This document shows, one piece after another, positions 25,121 to 39,769 of a stretch of DNA of 64,000 nt. Where the stretch lies: assembly GCA_963082975.1 (NCBI GenBank), contig CAUJBJ010000025.1:1-64000 (forward strand), in the 5' to 3' direction. The notes beneath the pieces are model-generated. The model was not told the origin of the DNA. It saw nothing but the letters and a program-made list of their open reading frames with translations, and did not search any database. This DNA is from Labia minor (Eukaryota > Arthropoda > Insecta > Dermaptera > Spongiphoridae). Positions within the stretch are counted from its first letter, which is position 1. The number at the start of each line of letters is the position of its first letter. The translations under genes and the position numbers were made by a program.

Positions 25121-25442
25121 TAGGATTTTCCCTTTAATATTTGAACAAAATCAGACTTTTCCGTAAGAATTCAATGAAAATATTTAAGAAATCGATCAAA
25201 TATGAATTTATTCTTCAATAGAATCAGAAAATTAATAAAATAAAATATAAAAGATAATTTTATCCCTCGTATTTAAAAAAGTAGGATTTTCCCTTTAATA
25301 TTTGAACAAAATCAGATTTTTCCTTAAGAATTCAATGAAAATATTTAAGAAATCGATCAAATATGAATTTATTCTTAATTATAATCAGAAAATTAATAAA
25401 ATAAAATAAAAAAGATAATTTTATCCCTCGTATTTAAAAAAG
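25121..25442. repeat. Dimer repeat, copy 1 (322 bp)
   Basis: A B unit (CAATAG) followed by an E unit (TTTTTCCTTAAG, TTAATTATAATC). The same pair follows at 25443. E units normally occur once before each marker module, so two in a row show a local dimer duplication. Confidence 0.85.
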
Positions 25443-25764
25443 TAGGATTTTCCCTTTAATATTTGAACAAAATCAGACTTTTCCGTAAGAATTCAATGAA
25501 AATATTTAAGAAATCGATCAAATATGAATTTATTCTTCAATAGAATCAGAAAATTAATAAAATAAAATATAAAAGATAATTTTATCCCTCGTATTTAAAA
25601 AAGTAGGATTTTCCCTTTAATATTTGAACAAAATCAGATTTTTCCTTAAGAATTCAATGAAAATATTTAAGAAATCGATCAAATATGAATTTATTCTTAA
25701 TTATAATCAGAAAATTAATAAAATAAAATAAAAAAGATAATTTTATCCCTCGTATTTAAAAAAG
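25443..25764. repeat. Dimer repeat, copy 2 (322 bp)
   Basis: Second tandem copy of the B-E pair, ending immediately before the marker unit at 25765. Confidence 0.85.
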
Positions 25765-27696
25765 TAGGATTTTCCCTTTAATATTTGAACAAAATCAGAC
25801 TTTTCCGTAAGAATTCAATGAAAATATTTAAGAAATCGATCAAATATGAATTTATTCTTCAATAGAATCAGAAAATTAATAAAATAAAATATAAAAGATA
25901 ATTTTATCGCTCGTATTTAAAAAAGTAGGATTTTCCCTTTAATATTTGAACAAAATCACACTAATCCGTAAGAATTCAATGAAAATATTTAAGAAATCGA
26001 TCAAATATGAATTTATTCTTCATTAGAATCAGAAAATGAATAAAATAAAATATAAAAGATAATTTTATCCCTCGTATTTAAAAAAGTAGGAATTTTCCCT
26101 TTAATATTTGAACAAAATCAGATTTTCCGTAAGAATTCAATGAAAATATTTAAGAAATCGATCAAATATGAATTTATTCTTCATTAGAACCAGAAAATTA
26201 ATAAAATAAAATAAAAAAGATAATTTTATCCCTCGTATTTAAAAAACTAGGATTTTCCCTTTAATATTTGAACAAAATCACAGTAATCCGTAAGAATTCA
26301 ATGAAAATATTTAAGAAATCGATCAAATATGACTTTATTCTTAATTAGAATCAGAAAATGAATAAAATAAAATATAAAAGATAATTTTGTCCCTCGTATT
26401 TAAAAAAGTAGGATTTTCCCTTTTATATTTGAACAAAATCAGACTTTTCCGTAAGAATTCAATGAAAATATTTAAGAAATCGATCAAATATGAATTTATT
26501 CTTCATTAGAATCAGAAAATTAATAAAATAAAATATAAAAGATAATTTTATCCCTCGTATTTAAAAAAGTAGGATTTTCCCTTTAATATTTGAACAAAAT
26601 CAGAATTTTCCGTAAGAATTCAATGAAAATATTTAAGAAATCGATCAAATATGAATTTATTCTTCAATAGAATCAGAAAATTAATAAAATAAAATATAAA
26701 AGATAATTTTATCCCTCGTATTTAAAAAAGTAGGATTTTCCCTTTAATATTTGAACAAAATCACAGTAATCCGTAAGAATTCAATGAAAATATATAAGAA
26801 ATCGATCAAATATGAATTTATTCTTCATTAGAATCAGAAAATTAATAAAATAAAATAAAAAAGATAATTTTATCCCTCGTATTTAAAAAAGTAGGATTTT
26901 CCCTTTAATATTTGAACAAAATCAGACTTTTCCGTAAGAATTCAATGAAAATATTTAAGAAATCGATCAAATATGAATTTATTCTTCAATAGAATCAGAA
27001 AATTAATAAAATAAAATATAAAAGTTAATTTTATCCCTCGTATTTAAAAAAGTAGGATTTTCCCTTTAATATTTGAACAAAATCACACTAATCCGTAAGA
27101 ATTCAATGAAAATATTTAAGAAATCAATCAAATATGAATTTATTCTTCATTAGAATCAGAAAATGAATAAAATAAAATATAAAAGATAATTTTATCCCTC
27201 GTATTTAAAAAAGTAGGAATTTTCCCTTTAATATTTGAACAAAATCAGATTTTCCGTAAGAATTCAATGAAAATAATTAAGAAATCGATCAAATATGAAT
27301 TTATTCTTCATTAGAACCAGAAAATTAATAAAATAAAATAAAAAAGATAATTTTATCCCTCGTATTTAAAAAACTAGGATTTTCCCTTTAATATTTGAAC
27401 AAAATCACAGTAATCCGTAAGAATTCAATGAAAATATTTAAGAAATCGATCAAATATGAATTAATTCTTCAATAGAATCAGAAAATTAATAAAATAAAAT
27501 ATAAAAGATAATTGTATCCCTCGTATTTAAAAAAGTAGGATTTTCCCTTTAATATTTGAAAAAAATCAGACTTTTCCGTAAGAATTCAATGAAAATATTT
27601 AAGAAATCGATCAAATATGAATTTATTCTTCATTAGAATCAGAAAATTAATAAAATAAAATAAAAAAGATAATTTTATCCCTCGTATTTAAAAAAG
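25765..27696. repeat. Twelve-monomer block matching 3381-5312
   Basis: Marker module (four units), then B (CCCTTTTATAT), D, A (ATATATAAG), B (GTTAA), F (AATCAATC), G (AATAATTAAG), A (GAATTAATTC, ATTGTATCCC), B (TTGAAAAAAATC). The same twelve classes in the same order occur at 3381-5312, 22384 bp away. The last unit differs in its right half (CATTAG with AAATAAAAAAG here, CAATAG with AAATATAAAAG there). Confidence 0.85.
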
Positions 27697-29950
27697 TAGG
27701 ATTTTCCCTTTAATATTTGAACAAAATCAGACTTTTCCGTAAGAATTCAATGAAAATATTTAAGAAATCGATCAAATATGAATTTATTCTTCATTATAAT
27801 CAGAAAATTAATAAAATAAAATAAAAAAGTTAATTTTATCCCTCGTATTTAAAAAAGTAGGATTTTCCCTTTAATATTTGAACAAAATCAGACTTTTCCG
27901 TAAGAATTCAATGAAAATATTTAAGAAATCGATCAAATATGAATTTATTCTTCAATAGAATCAGAAAATTAATAAAATAAAATATAAAAGATAATTTTAT
28001 CCCTCGTATTTAAAAAAGTAGGATTTTCCCTTTAATATTTGAACAAAATCAGACTTTTCCGTAAGAATTCAATGAAAATATTTAAGAAATCGATCAAATA
28101 TGAATTTATTCTTAATTATAATAAGAAAATTAATAAAATAAAATAAAAAAGATAATTTTATCCCTCGTATTTAAGAAAGTAGGATTTTCCCTTTAATATT
28201 TGAACAAAATCAGACTTTTCCGTAAGAATTCAATGAAAATATTTAAGAAATCGATCAAATATGAATTTATTCTTCAATAGAATCAGAAAATTAATAAAAT
28301 AAAATATAAAAGATAATTTTATCCCTCGTATTTAAAAAAGTAGGATTTTCCCTTTAATATTTGAACAAAATCACACTAATCCGTAAGAATTCAATGAAAA
28401 TATTTAAGAAATCGATCAAATATGAATTTATTCTTCATTAGAATCAGAAAATGAATAAAATAAAATAAAAAAGTTAATTTTATCCCTCGTATTTAAAAAA
28501 GTAGGATTTTCCCTTTAATATTTGAACAAAATCAGATTTTCCGTAAGAATTCAATGAAAATATTTAAGAAATCGATCAAATATGAATTTATTCTTCATTA
28601 GAACCAGAAAATTAATAAAATAAAATAAAAAAGATAATTTTATCCCTCGTATTTAAAAAACTAGGATTTTCCCTTTAATATTTGGACAAAATCACAGTAA
28701 TCCGTAAGAATTCAATGAAAATATTTAAGAAATCGATCAAATATGAATTTATTCTTAATTAGAATCAGAAAATGAATAAAATAAAATATAAAAGATAATT
28801 TTGTCCCTCGTATTTAAAAAAGTAGGATTTTCCCTTTAATATTTGAACAAAATCAGACTTTTCCGTAAGAATTCAATGAAAATATTTAAGAAATCGATCA
28901 AATATGAATTTATTCTTCATTAGAATCAGAAAATTAATAAAATAAAATAAAAAAGATAATTTTATCCCTCGTATTTAAAAAAGTAGGATTTTCCCTTTAA
29001 TATTTGAACAAAATCACAGTCATCCGTAAGAATTCAATGAAAATATTTAAGAAATCGATCAAATATGAATTTATTCTTCATTAGAATCAGAAAATTAATA
29101 AAATAAAATAAAAAAGATAATTTTATCCCTCGTATTTAAAAAAGTAGGATTTTCCCTTTAATATTTGAACAAAATCAGACTTTTCCGTAAGAATTCAATG
29201 AAAATATTTAAGAAATCGATCAAATATGAATTTATTCTTCAATAGAATCAGAAAATTAATAAAATAAAATATAAAAGTTAATTTTATCCCTCGTATTTAA
29301 AAAAGTAGGATTTTCCCTTTAATATTTGAACAAAATTCACACTAATCCTTAAGAATTCAATGAAAATATTTAAGAAATCAATCAAATATGAATTTATTCT
29401 TCAATAGAATCAGAAAATTAATAAAATAAAATATAAAAGTTAATTTTATCCCTCGTATTTAAAAAAGTAGGATTTTCCCTTTAATATTTGAACAAAATCA
29501 CACTAATCCGTAAGAATTCAATGAAAATATTTAAGAAATCAATCAAATATGAATTTATTCTTCATTAGAATCAGAAAATGAATAAAATAAAATATAAAAG
29601 ATAATTTTATCCCTCGTATTTAAAAAAGTAGGAATTTTCCCTTTAATATTTGAACAAAATCAGATTTTCCGTAGGAATTCAATGAAAATAATTAAGAAAT
29701 CGATCAAATATGAATTTATTCTTCATTAGAACCAGAAAATTAATAAAATAAAATAAAAAAGATAATTTTATCCCTCGTATTTAAAAAACTAGGATTTTCC
29801 CTTTAATATTTGAACAAAATCACAGTAATCCGTAAGAATTCAATGAAAATATTTAAGAAATCGATCAAATATGAATTAATTCTTCAATAGAATCAGAAAA
29901 TTAATAAAATAAAATATAAAAGATAATTGTATCCCTCGTATTTAAAAAAG
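27697..29950. repeat. 14-mer higher-order repeat, copy 1 (2254 bp)
   Basis: Fourteen units, including one of 160 bp (28502) and one of 162 bp (29306), so the sum is exactly 14 x 161. Distinctive variants shared with copy 2 at a constant 2254-bp offset are ATTTGGACAAA (28680), AAAATTCACAC with CCTTAAG (29333), CGTAGGAATTC (29670) and TAATAAGAAAA (28121). Copy 1 alone has ACAGTCATCCG (29017) and TTTAAGAAAG (28171). Confidence 0.92.
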
Positions 29951-32204
29951 TAGGATTTTCCCTTTAATATTTGAAAAAAATCAGACTTTTCCGTAAGAAT
30001 TCAATGAAAATATTTAAGAAATCGATCAAATATGAATTTATTCTTCATTATAATCAGAAAATTAATAAAATAAAATAAAAAAGTTAATTTTATCCCTCGT
30101 ATTTAAAAAAGTAGGATTTTCCCTTTAATATTTGAACAAAATCAGACTTTTCCGTAAGAATTCAATGAAAATATTTAAGAAATCGATCAAATATGAATTT
30201 ATTCTTCAATAGAATCAGAAAATTAATAAAATAAAATATAAAAGATAATTTTATCCCTCGTATTTAAAAAAGTAGGATTTTCCCTTTAATATTTGAACAA
30301 AATCAGACTTTTCCGTAAGAATTCAATGAAAATATTTAAGAAATCGATCAAATATGAATTTATTCTTAATTATAATAAGAAAATTAATAAAATAAAATAA
30401 AAAAGATAATTTTATCCCTCGTATTTAAAAAAGTAGGATTTTCCCTTTAATATTTGAACAAAATCAGACTTTTCCGTAAGAATTCAATGAAAATATTTAA
30501 GAAATCGATCAAATATGAATTTATTCTTCAATAGAATCAGAAAATTAATAAAATAAAATATAAAAGATAATTTTATCCCTCGTATTTAAAAAAGTAGGAT
30601 TTTCCCTTTAATATTTGAACAAAATCACACTAATCCGTAAGAATTCAATGAAAATATTTAAGAAATCGATCAAATATGAATTTATTCTTCATTAGAATCA
30701 GAAAATGAATAAAATAAAATAAAAAAGTTAATTTTATCCCTCGTATTTAAAAAAGTAGGATTTTCCCTTTAATATTTGAACAAAATCAGATTTTCCGTAA
30801 GAATTCAATGAAAATATTTAAGAAATCGATCAAATATGAATTTATTCTTCATTAGAACCAGAAAATTAATAAAATAAAATAAAAAAGATAATTTTATCCC
30901 TCGTATTTAAAAAACTAGGATTTTCCCTTTAATATTTGGACAAAATCACAGTAATCCGTAAGAATTCAATGAAAATATTTAAGAAATCGATCAAATATGA
31001 ATTTATTCTTAATTAGAATCAGAAAATGAATAAAATAAAATATAAAAGATAATTTTGTCCCTCGTATTTAAAAAAGTAGGATTTTCCCTTTAATATTTGA
31101 ACAAAATCAGACTTTTCCGTAAGAATTCAATGAAAATATTTAAGAAATCGATCAAATATGAATTTATTCTTCATTAGAATCAGAAAATTAATAAAATAAA
31201 ATAAAAAAGATAATTTTATCCCTCGTATTTAAAAAAGTAGGATTTTCCCTTTAATATTTGAACAAAATCACAGTAATCCGTAAGAATTCAATGAAAATAT
31301 TTAAGAAATCGATCAAATATGAATTTATTCTTCATTAGAATCAGAAAATTAATAAAATAAAATAAAAAAGATAATTTTATCCCTCGTATTTAAAAAAGTA
31401 GGATTTTCCCTTTAATATTTGAACAAAATCAGACTTTTCCGTAAGAATTCAATGAAAATATTTAAGAAATCGATCAAATATGAATTTATTCTTCAATAGA
31501 ATCAGAAAATTAATAAAATAAAATATAAAAGTTAATTTTATCCCTCGTATTTAAAAAAGTAGGATTTTCCCTTTAATATTTGAACAAAATTCACACTAAT
31601 CCTTAAGAATTCAATGAAAATATTTAAGAAATCAATCAAATATGAATTTATTCTTCAATAGAATCAGAAAATTAATAAAATAAAATATAAAAGTTAATTT
31701 TATCCCTCGTATTTAAAAAAGTAGGATTTTCCCTTTAATATTTGAACAAAATCACACTAATCCGTAAGAATTCAATGAAAATATTTAAGAAATCAATCAA
31801 ATATGAATTTATTCTTCATTAGAATCAGAAAATGAATAAAATAAAATATAAAAGATAATTTTATCCCTCGTATTTAAAAAAGTAGGAATTTTCCCTTTAA
31901 TATTTGAACAAAATCAGATTTTCCGTAGGAATTCAATGAAAATAATTAAGAAATCGATCAAATATGAATTTATTCTTCATTAGAACCAGAAAATTAATAA
32001 AATAAAATAAAAAAGATAATTTTATCCCTCGTATTTAAAAAACTAGGATTTTCCCTTTAATATTTGAACAAAATCACAGTAATCCGTAAGAATTCAATGA
32101 AAATATTTAAGAAATCGATCAAATATGAATTAATTCTTCAATAGAATCAGAAAATTAATAAAATAAAATATAAAAGATAATTGTATCCCTCGTATTTAAA
32201 AAAG
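29951..32204. repeat. 14-mer higher-order repeat, copy 2 (2254 bp)
   Basis: Tandem copy of 27697-29950. Its first unit is a hybrid: the left half has TTGAAAAAAATC as in the unit at 27536, and the right half has CATTATAATC with GTTAA as in the unit at 27697. That is what an unequal exchange within a monomer would leave at the junction of a duplication. Confidence 0.92.
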
Positions 32205-33651
32205 TAGGATTTTCCCTTTAATATTTGAAAAAAATCAGACTTTTCCGTAAGAATTCAATGAAAATATTTAAGAAATCGATCAAATATGAATTTATTCTTC
32301 ATTAGAATCAGAAAATTAATAAAATAAAATAAAAAAGATAATTTTATCCCTCGTATTTAAAAAAGTAGGATTTTCCCTTTAATATTTGAACAAAATCAGA
32401 CTTTTCCGTAAGAATTCAATGAAAATATTTAAGAAATCGATCAAATATGAATTTATTCTTCATTATAATCAGAAAATTAATAAAATAAAATAAAAAAGTT
32501 AATTTTATCCCTCGTATTTAAAAAAGTAGGATTTTCCCTTTAATATTTGAACAAAATCAGACTTTTCCGTAAGAATTCAATGAAAATATTTAAGAAATCG
32601 ATCAAATATGAATTTATTCTTCAATAGAATCAGAAAATTAATAAAATAAAATATAAAAGATAATTTTATCCCTCGTATTTAAAAAAGTAGGATTTTCCCT
32701 TTAATATTTGAACAAAATCAGATTTTCCGTAAGAATTCAATGAAAATATTTAAGAAATCGATCAAATATGAATTTATTCTTCAATAGAATCAGAAAATTA
32801 ATAAAATAAAATATAAAAGATAATTTTATCCCTCGTATTTAAAAAAGTAGGATTTTCCCTTTAATATTTGAACAAAATCACACTAATCCGTAAGAATTCA
32901 ATGAAAATATTTAAGAAATCGATCAAATATGAATTTATTCTTCATTAGAATCAGAAAATGAATAAAATAAAATAAAAAAGTTAATTTTATCCCTCGTATT
33001 TAAAAAAGTAGGATTTTCCCTTTAATATTTGAACAAAATCAGATTTTCCGTAAGAATTCAATGAAAATATTTAAGAAATCGATCAAATATGAATTTATTC
33101 TTCATTAGAACCAGAAAATTAATAAAATAAAATAAAAAAGATAATTTTATCCCTCGTATTTAAAAAACTAGGATTTTCCCTTTAATATTTGAACAAAATC
33201 ACAGTAATCCGTAAGAATTTAATGAAAATATTTAAGAAATCGATCAAATATGAATTTATTCTTAATTAGAATCAGAAAATGAATAAAATAAAATATAAAA
33301 GATAATTTTGTCCCTCGTATTTAAAAAAGTAGGATTTTCCCTTTAATATTTGAACAAAATCAGACTTTTCCGTAAGAATTCAATGAAAATATTTAAGAAA
33401 TCGATCAAATATGAATTTATTCTTCATTAGAATCAGAAAATTAATAAAATAAAATAAAAAAGATAATTTTATCCCTCGTATTTAAAAAAGTAGGATTTTC
33501 CCTTTAATATTTGAACAAAATCACAGTAATCCGTAAGAATTCAATGAAAATATTTAAGAAATCGATCAAATATGAATTTATTCTTCATTAGAATCAGAAA
33601 ATTAATAAAATAAAATAAAAAAGATAATTTTATCCCTCGTATTTAAAAAAG
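32205..33651. repeat. Rearranged third copy of the 14-mer (partial)
   Basis: Nine units following the order of the 14-mer but modified. It opens with both the TTGAAAAAAATC unit and the CATTATAATC unit, as at 27536-27857. Units equivalent to 28019 and 28180 are replaced by one unit at 32688 with the short patch and CAATAG (160 bp), consistent with loss of a monomer. The TTTGGAC variant is absent, and the unit at 33169 has GAATTTAATG, which destroys its EcoRI site. The 162-bp unit of copies 1 and 2 has no counterpart. Confidence 0.8.
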
Positions 33652-36600
33652 TAGGATTTTCCCTTTAATATTTGAACAAAATCAGACTTTTCCGTAAGAA
33701 TTCAATGAAAATATTTAAGAAATCGATCAAATATGAATTTATTCTTCAATAGAATCAGAAAATTAATAAAATAAAATATAAAAGTTAATTTTATCCCTCG
33801 TATTTAAAAAAGTAGGATTTTCCCTTTAATATTTGAACAAAATCACACTAATCCGTAAGAATTCAATGAAAATATTTAAGAAATCAATCAAATATGAATT
33901 TATTCTTCATTAGAATCAGAAAATGAATAAAATAAAATATAAAAGATAATTTTATCCCTCGTATTTAAAAAAGTTGGAATTTTCCCTTTAATATTTGAAC
34001 AAAATCAGATTTTCCGTAAGAATTCAATGAAAATAATTAAGAAATCGATCAAATATGAATTTATTCTTCATTAGAACCAGAAAATTAATAAAATAAAATA
34101 AAAAAGATAATTTTATCCCTCGTATTTAAAAAACTAGGATTTTCCCTTTAATATTTGAACAAAATCACAGTAATCCGTAAGAATTCAATGAAAATATTTA
34201 AGAAATCGATCAAATATGAATTTATTCTTCAATAGAATCAGAAAATTAATAAAATAAAATATAAAAGATAATTTTATCCCTCGTATTTAAAAAAGTAGGA
34301 TTTTCCCTTTAATATTTGAACAAAATCAGACTTTTCCGTAAGAATTCAATGAAAATATTTAAGAAATCGATCAAATATGAATTTATTCTTCATTAGAATC
34401 AGAAAATTAATAAAATAAAATAAAAAAGATAATTTTATCCCTCGTATTTAAAAAAGTAGGAATTTTCCCTTTAATATTTGAACAAAATCAGATTTTCCGT
34501 AAGAATTCAATGAAAATAATTAAGAAATCGATCAAATATGAATTTATTCTTCATTAGAACCAGAAAATTAATAAAATAAAATAAAAAAGATAATTTTATA
34601 CCTCGTATTTAAAAAACTAGGATTTTCCCTTTAATATTTGAACAAAATCACAGTAATCCGTAAGAATTCAATGAAAATATTTAAGAAATCGATCAAATAT
34701 GACTTTATTCTTAATTAGAATCAGAAAATGAATAAAATAAAATATAAAAGATAATTTTATCCCTCGTATTTAAAAAACTAGGATTTTCCCTTTAATATTT
34801 GAACAAAATCACAGTAATCCGTAAGAATTCAATGAAAATATTTAAGAAATCGATCAAATATGAATTTATTCTTCAATAGAATCAGAAAATTAATAAAATA
34901 AAATATAAAAGATAATTTTATCCCTCGTATTTAAAAAAGTAGGATTTTCCCTTTAATATTTGAACAAAATCAGACTTTTCCGTAAGAATTCAATGAAAAT
35001 ATTTAAGAAATCGATCAAATATTAATTTATTCTTCATTAGAATCAGAAAATTAATAAAATAAAATAAAAAAGATAATTTTATCCCTCGTATTTAAAAAAG
35101 TAGGATTTTCCCTTTAATATTTGAACAAAATCAGACTTTTCCGTAAGAATTCAATGAAAATATTTAAGAAATCGATCAAATATGAATTTATTCTTCATTA
35201 TAATCAGAAAATTAATAAAATAAAATATAAAAGATAATTTTATCCCTCGTATTTAAAAAAGTAGGATTTTCCCTTTAATATTTGAACAAAATCAGAATTT
35301 TCCGTAAGAATTCAATGAAAATATTTAAGAAATCGATCAAATATGAATTTATTCTTCAATAGAATCAGAAAATTAATAAAATAAAATATAAAAGATAATT
35401 TTATCCCTCGTATTTAAAAAAGTAGGATTTTCCCTTTAATATTTGAACAAAATCAGACTTTTCCGTAAGAATTCAATGAAAATATTTAAGAAATCGATCA
35501 AATATGAATTTATTCTTCATTAGAATCAGAAAATTAATAAAATAAAATAAAAAAGATAATTTTATCCCTCGTATTTAAAAAAGTAGGATTTTCCCTTTAA
35601 TATTTGAACAAAATCAGACTTTTCCGTAAGAATTCAATGAAAATATTTAAGAAATCGATCAAATATGAATTTATTCTTCAATAGAATCAGAAAATTAATA
35701 AAATAAAATATAAAAGATAATTTTATCCCTCGTATTTAAAAAAGTAGGATTTTCCCTTTAATATTTGAACAAAATCAGAATTTTCCGTAAGAATTCAATG
35801 AAAATATTTAAGAAATCGATCAAATATGAATTTATTCTTCAATAGAATCAGAAAATTAATAAAATAAAATATAAAAGATAATTTTATCCCTCGTATTTAA
35901 AAAAGTAGGATTTTCCCTTTAATATTTGAACAAAATCAGACTTTTCCGTAAAAATTCAATGAAAATATTTAAGAAATCGATCAAATATGAATTTATTCTT
36001 CATTATAATCAGAAAATTAATAAAATAAAATAAAAAAGTTAATTTTATCCCTCGTATTTAAAAAAGTAGGATTTTCCCTTTAATATTTGAACAAAATCAG
36101 ACTTTTCCGTAAGAATTCAATGAAAATATTTAAGAAATCGATCAAATATGAATTTATTCTTCAATAGAATCAGAAAATTAATAAAATAAAATATAAAAGA
36201 TAATTTTATCCCTCGTATTTAAAAAAGTAGGATTTTCCCTTTAATATTTGAACAAAATCAGACTTTTCCGTAAGAATTCAATGAAAATATTTAAGAAATC
36301 GATCAAATATGAATTTATTCTTAATTATAATCAGAAAATTAATAAAATAAAATAAAAAAGATAATTTTATCCCTCGTATTTAAAAAAGTAGGATTTTCCC
36401 TTTAATATTTGAACAAAATCAGACTTTTCCGTAAGAATTCAATGAAAATATTTAAGAAATCGATCAAATATGAATTTATTCTTCAATAGAATCAGAAAAT
36501 TAATAAAATAAAATATAAAAGATAATTTTATCGCTCGTATTTAAAAAAGTAGGATTTTCCCTTTAATATTTGAACAAAATCACACTAATCCGTAAGAATT

Positions 36601-39125
36601 CAATGAAAATATTTAAGAAATCGATCAAATATGAATTTATTCTTCATTAGAATCAGAAAATGAATAAAATAAAATATAAAAGATAATTTTATCCCTCGTA
36701 TTTAAAAAAGTAGGAATTTTCCCTTTAATATTTGAACAAAATCAGATTTTCCGTAAGAATTCAATGAAAATATTTAAGAAATCGATCAAATATGAATTTA
36801 TTCTTCATTAGAACCAGAAAATTAATAAAATAAAATAAAAAAGATAATTTTATCCCTCGTATTTAAAAAACTAGGATTTTCCCTTTAATATTTGAACAAA
36901 ATCACAGTAATCCGTAAGAATTCAATGAAAATATTTAAGAAATCGATCAAATATGACTTTATTCTTAATTAGAATCAGAAAATGAATAAAATAAAATATA
37001 AAAGATAATTTTGTCCCTCGTATTTAAAAAAGTAGGATTTTCCCTTTAATATTTGAACAAAATCAGACTTTTCCGTAAGAATTCAATGAAAATATTTAAG
37101 AAATCGATCAAATATGAATTTATTCTTCATTAGAATCAGAAAATTAATAAAATAAAATAAAAAAGATAATTTTATCCCTCGTATTTAAAAAAGTAGGATT
37201 TTCCCTTTAATATTTGAACAAAATCACAGTAATCCGTAAGAATTCAATGAAAATATATAAGAAATCGATCAAATATGAATTTATTCTTCATTAGAATCAG
37301 AAAATTAATAAAATAAAATAAAAAAGATAATTTTATCCCTCGTATTTAAAAAAGTAGGATTTTCCCTTTAATATTTGAACAAAATCAGACTTTTCCGTAA
37401 GAATTCAATGAAAATATTTAAGAAATCGATCAAATATGAATTTATTCTTCATTATAATCAGAAAATTAATAAAATAAAATAAAAAAGTTAATTTTATCCC
37501 TCGTATTTAAAAAAGTAGGATTTTCCCTTTAATATTTGAACAAAATCAGACTTTTCCGTAAGAATTCAATGAAAATATTTAAGAAATCGATCAAATATGA
37601 ATTTATTCTTCAATAGAATCAGAAAATTAATAAAATAAAATATAAAAGATAATTTTATCCCTCGTATTTAAAAAAGTAGGATTTTCCCTTTAATATTTGA
37701 ACAAAATCAGAATTTTCCGTAAGAATTCAATGAAAATATTTAAGAAATCGATCAAATATGAATTTATTCTTCAATAGAATCAGAAAATTAATAAAATAAA
37801 ATATAAAAGATAATTTTATCCCTCGTATTTAAAAAAGTAGGATTTTCCCTTTAATATTTGAACAAAATCAGACTTTTCCGTAAGAATTCAATGAAAATAT
37901 TTAAGAAATCGATCAAATATGAATTTATTCTTCATTATAATCAGAAAATTAATAAAATAAAATAAAAAAGTTAATTTTATCCCTCGTATTTATAAAAGTA
38001 GGATTTTCCCTTTAATATTTGAACAAAATCAGACTTTTCCGTAAGAATTCAATGAAAATATTTAAGAAATCGATCAAATATGAATTTCTTCTTCAATAGA
38101 ATCAGAAAATGAATAAAATAAAATATAAAAGATAATTTTGTCCCTCGTATTTAAAAAAGTAGGATTTTCCCTTTAATATTTGAACAAAATCAGACTTTTC
38201 CGTAAGAATTCAATGAAAATATTTAAGAAATCGATCAAATATGAATTTATTCTTCATTAGAATCAGAAAATTAATAAAATAAAATAAAAAAGATAATTTT
38301 ATCCCTCGTATTTAAAAAAGTAGGATTTTCCCTTTAATATTTGAACAAAATCACAGTAATCCGTAAGAATTCAATGAAAATATTTAAGAAATCGATCAAA
38401 TATGAATTTATTCTTCATTAGAATCAGAAAATTAATAAAATAAAATAAAAAAGATAATTTTATCCCTCGTATTTAAAAAAGTAGGATTTTCCCTTTAATA
38501 TTTGAACAAAATCAGACTTTTCCGTAAGAATTCAATGAAAATATTTAAGAAATCGATCAAATATGAATTTATTCTTCAATAGAATCAGAAAATTAATAAA
38601 ATAAAATATAAAAGTTAATTTTATCCCTCGTATTTAAAAAAGTAGGATTTTCCCTTTAATATTTGAACAAAATCACACTAATCCGTAAGAATTCAATGAA
38701 AATATTTAAGAAATCAATCAAATATGAATTTATTCTTCATTAGAATCAGAAAATGAATAAAATAAAATATAAAAGATAATTTTATCCCTCGTATTTAAAA
38801 AAGTTGGAATTTTCCCTTTAATATTTGAACAAAATCAGATTTTCCGTAAGAATTCAATGAAAATAATTAAGAAATCGATCAAATATGAATTTATTCTTCA
38901 TTAGAACCAGAAAATTAATAAAATAAAATAAAAAAGATAATTTTATCCCTCGTATTTAAAAAACTAGGATTTTCCCTTTAATATTTGAACAAAATCACAG
39001 TAATCCGTAAGAATTCAATGAAAATATTTAAGAAATCGATCAAATATGAATTTATTCTTCAATAGAATCAGAAAATTAATAAAATAAAATATAAAAGATA
39101 ATTTTATCCCTCGTATTTAAAAAAG
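33652..39125. repeat. 34-mer higher-order repeat, copy 1 (5474 bp)
   Basis: Thirty-four units, beginning B (GTTAA), F (AATCAATC), G (AAGTTGGAAT), A. At a constant 5474-bp offset copy 2 shares the rare variants AAGTTGGAAT (33971), TATACCTCG (34598), ATATTAATTT (35019) and, after a one-monomer loss, TTTATAAAAG (37990). The marker module is at 36389. The last four units (38482-39125) repeat the first four, so a 30-monomer distance is also present. Confidence 0.92.
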
Positions 39126-39769
39126 TAGGATTTTCCCTTTAATATTTGAACAAAATCAGACTTTTCCGTAAGAATTCAATGAAAATATTTAAGAAATCGA
39201 TCAAATATGAATTTATTCTTCAATAGAATCAGAAAATTAATAAAATAAAATATAAAAGTTAATTTTATCCCTCGTATTTAAAAAAGTAGGATTTTCCCTT
39301 TAATATTTGAACAAAATCACACTAATCCGTAAGAATTCAATGAAAATATTTAAGAAATCAATCAAATATGAATTTATTCTTCATTAGAATCAGAAAATGA
39401 ATAAAATAAAATATAAAAGATAATTTTATCCCTCGTATTTAAAAAAGTTGGAATTTTCCCTTTAATATTTGAACAAAATCAGATTTTCCGTAAGAATTCA
39501 ATGAAAATAATTAAGAAATCGATCAAATATGAATTTATTCTTCATTAGAACCAGAAAATTAATAAAATAAAATAAAAAAGATAATTTTATCCCTCGTATT
39601 TAAAAAACTAGGATTTTCCCTTTAATATTTGAACAAAATCACAGTAATCCGTAAGAATTCAATGAAAATATTTAAGAAATCGATCAAATATGAATTTATT
39701 CTTCAATAGAATCAGAAAATTAATAAAATAAAATATAAAAGATAATTTTATCCCTCGTATTTAAAAAAG
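38482..39769. repeat. 4-mer tandem duplication at the 34-mer junction (2 x 644 bp)
   Basis: The four units B (CAATAG, GTTAA), F (AATCAATC), G (AAGTTGGAAT, AATAATTAAG, GAACC) and A (CAATAG) occur at 38482-39125 and again at 39126-39769. The same four also open the 34-mer at 33652. The repeated tetramer is probably the homologous stretch through which the 34-mer duplicated. Confidence 0.88.
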
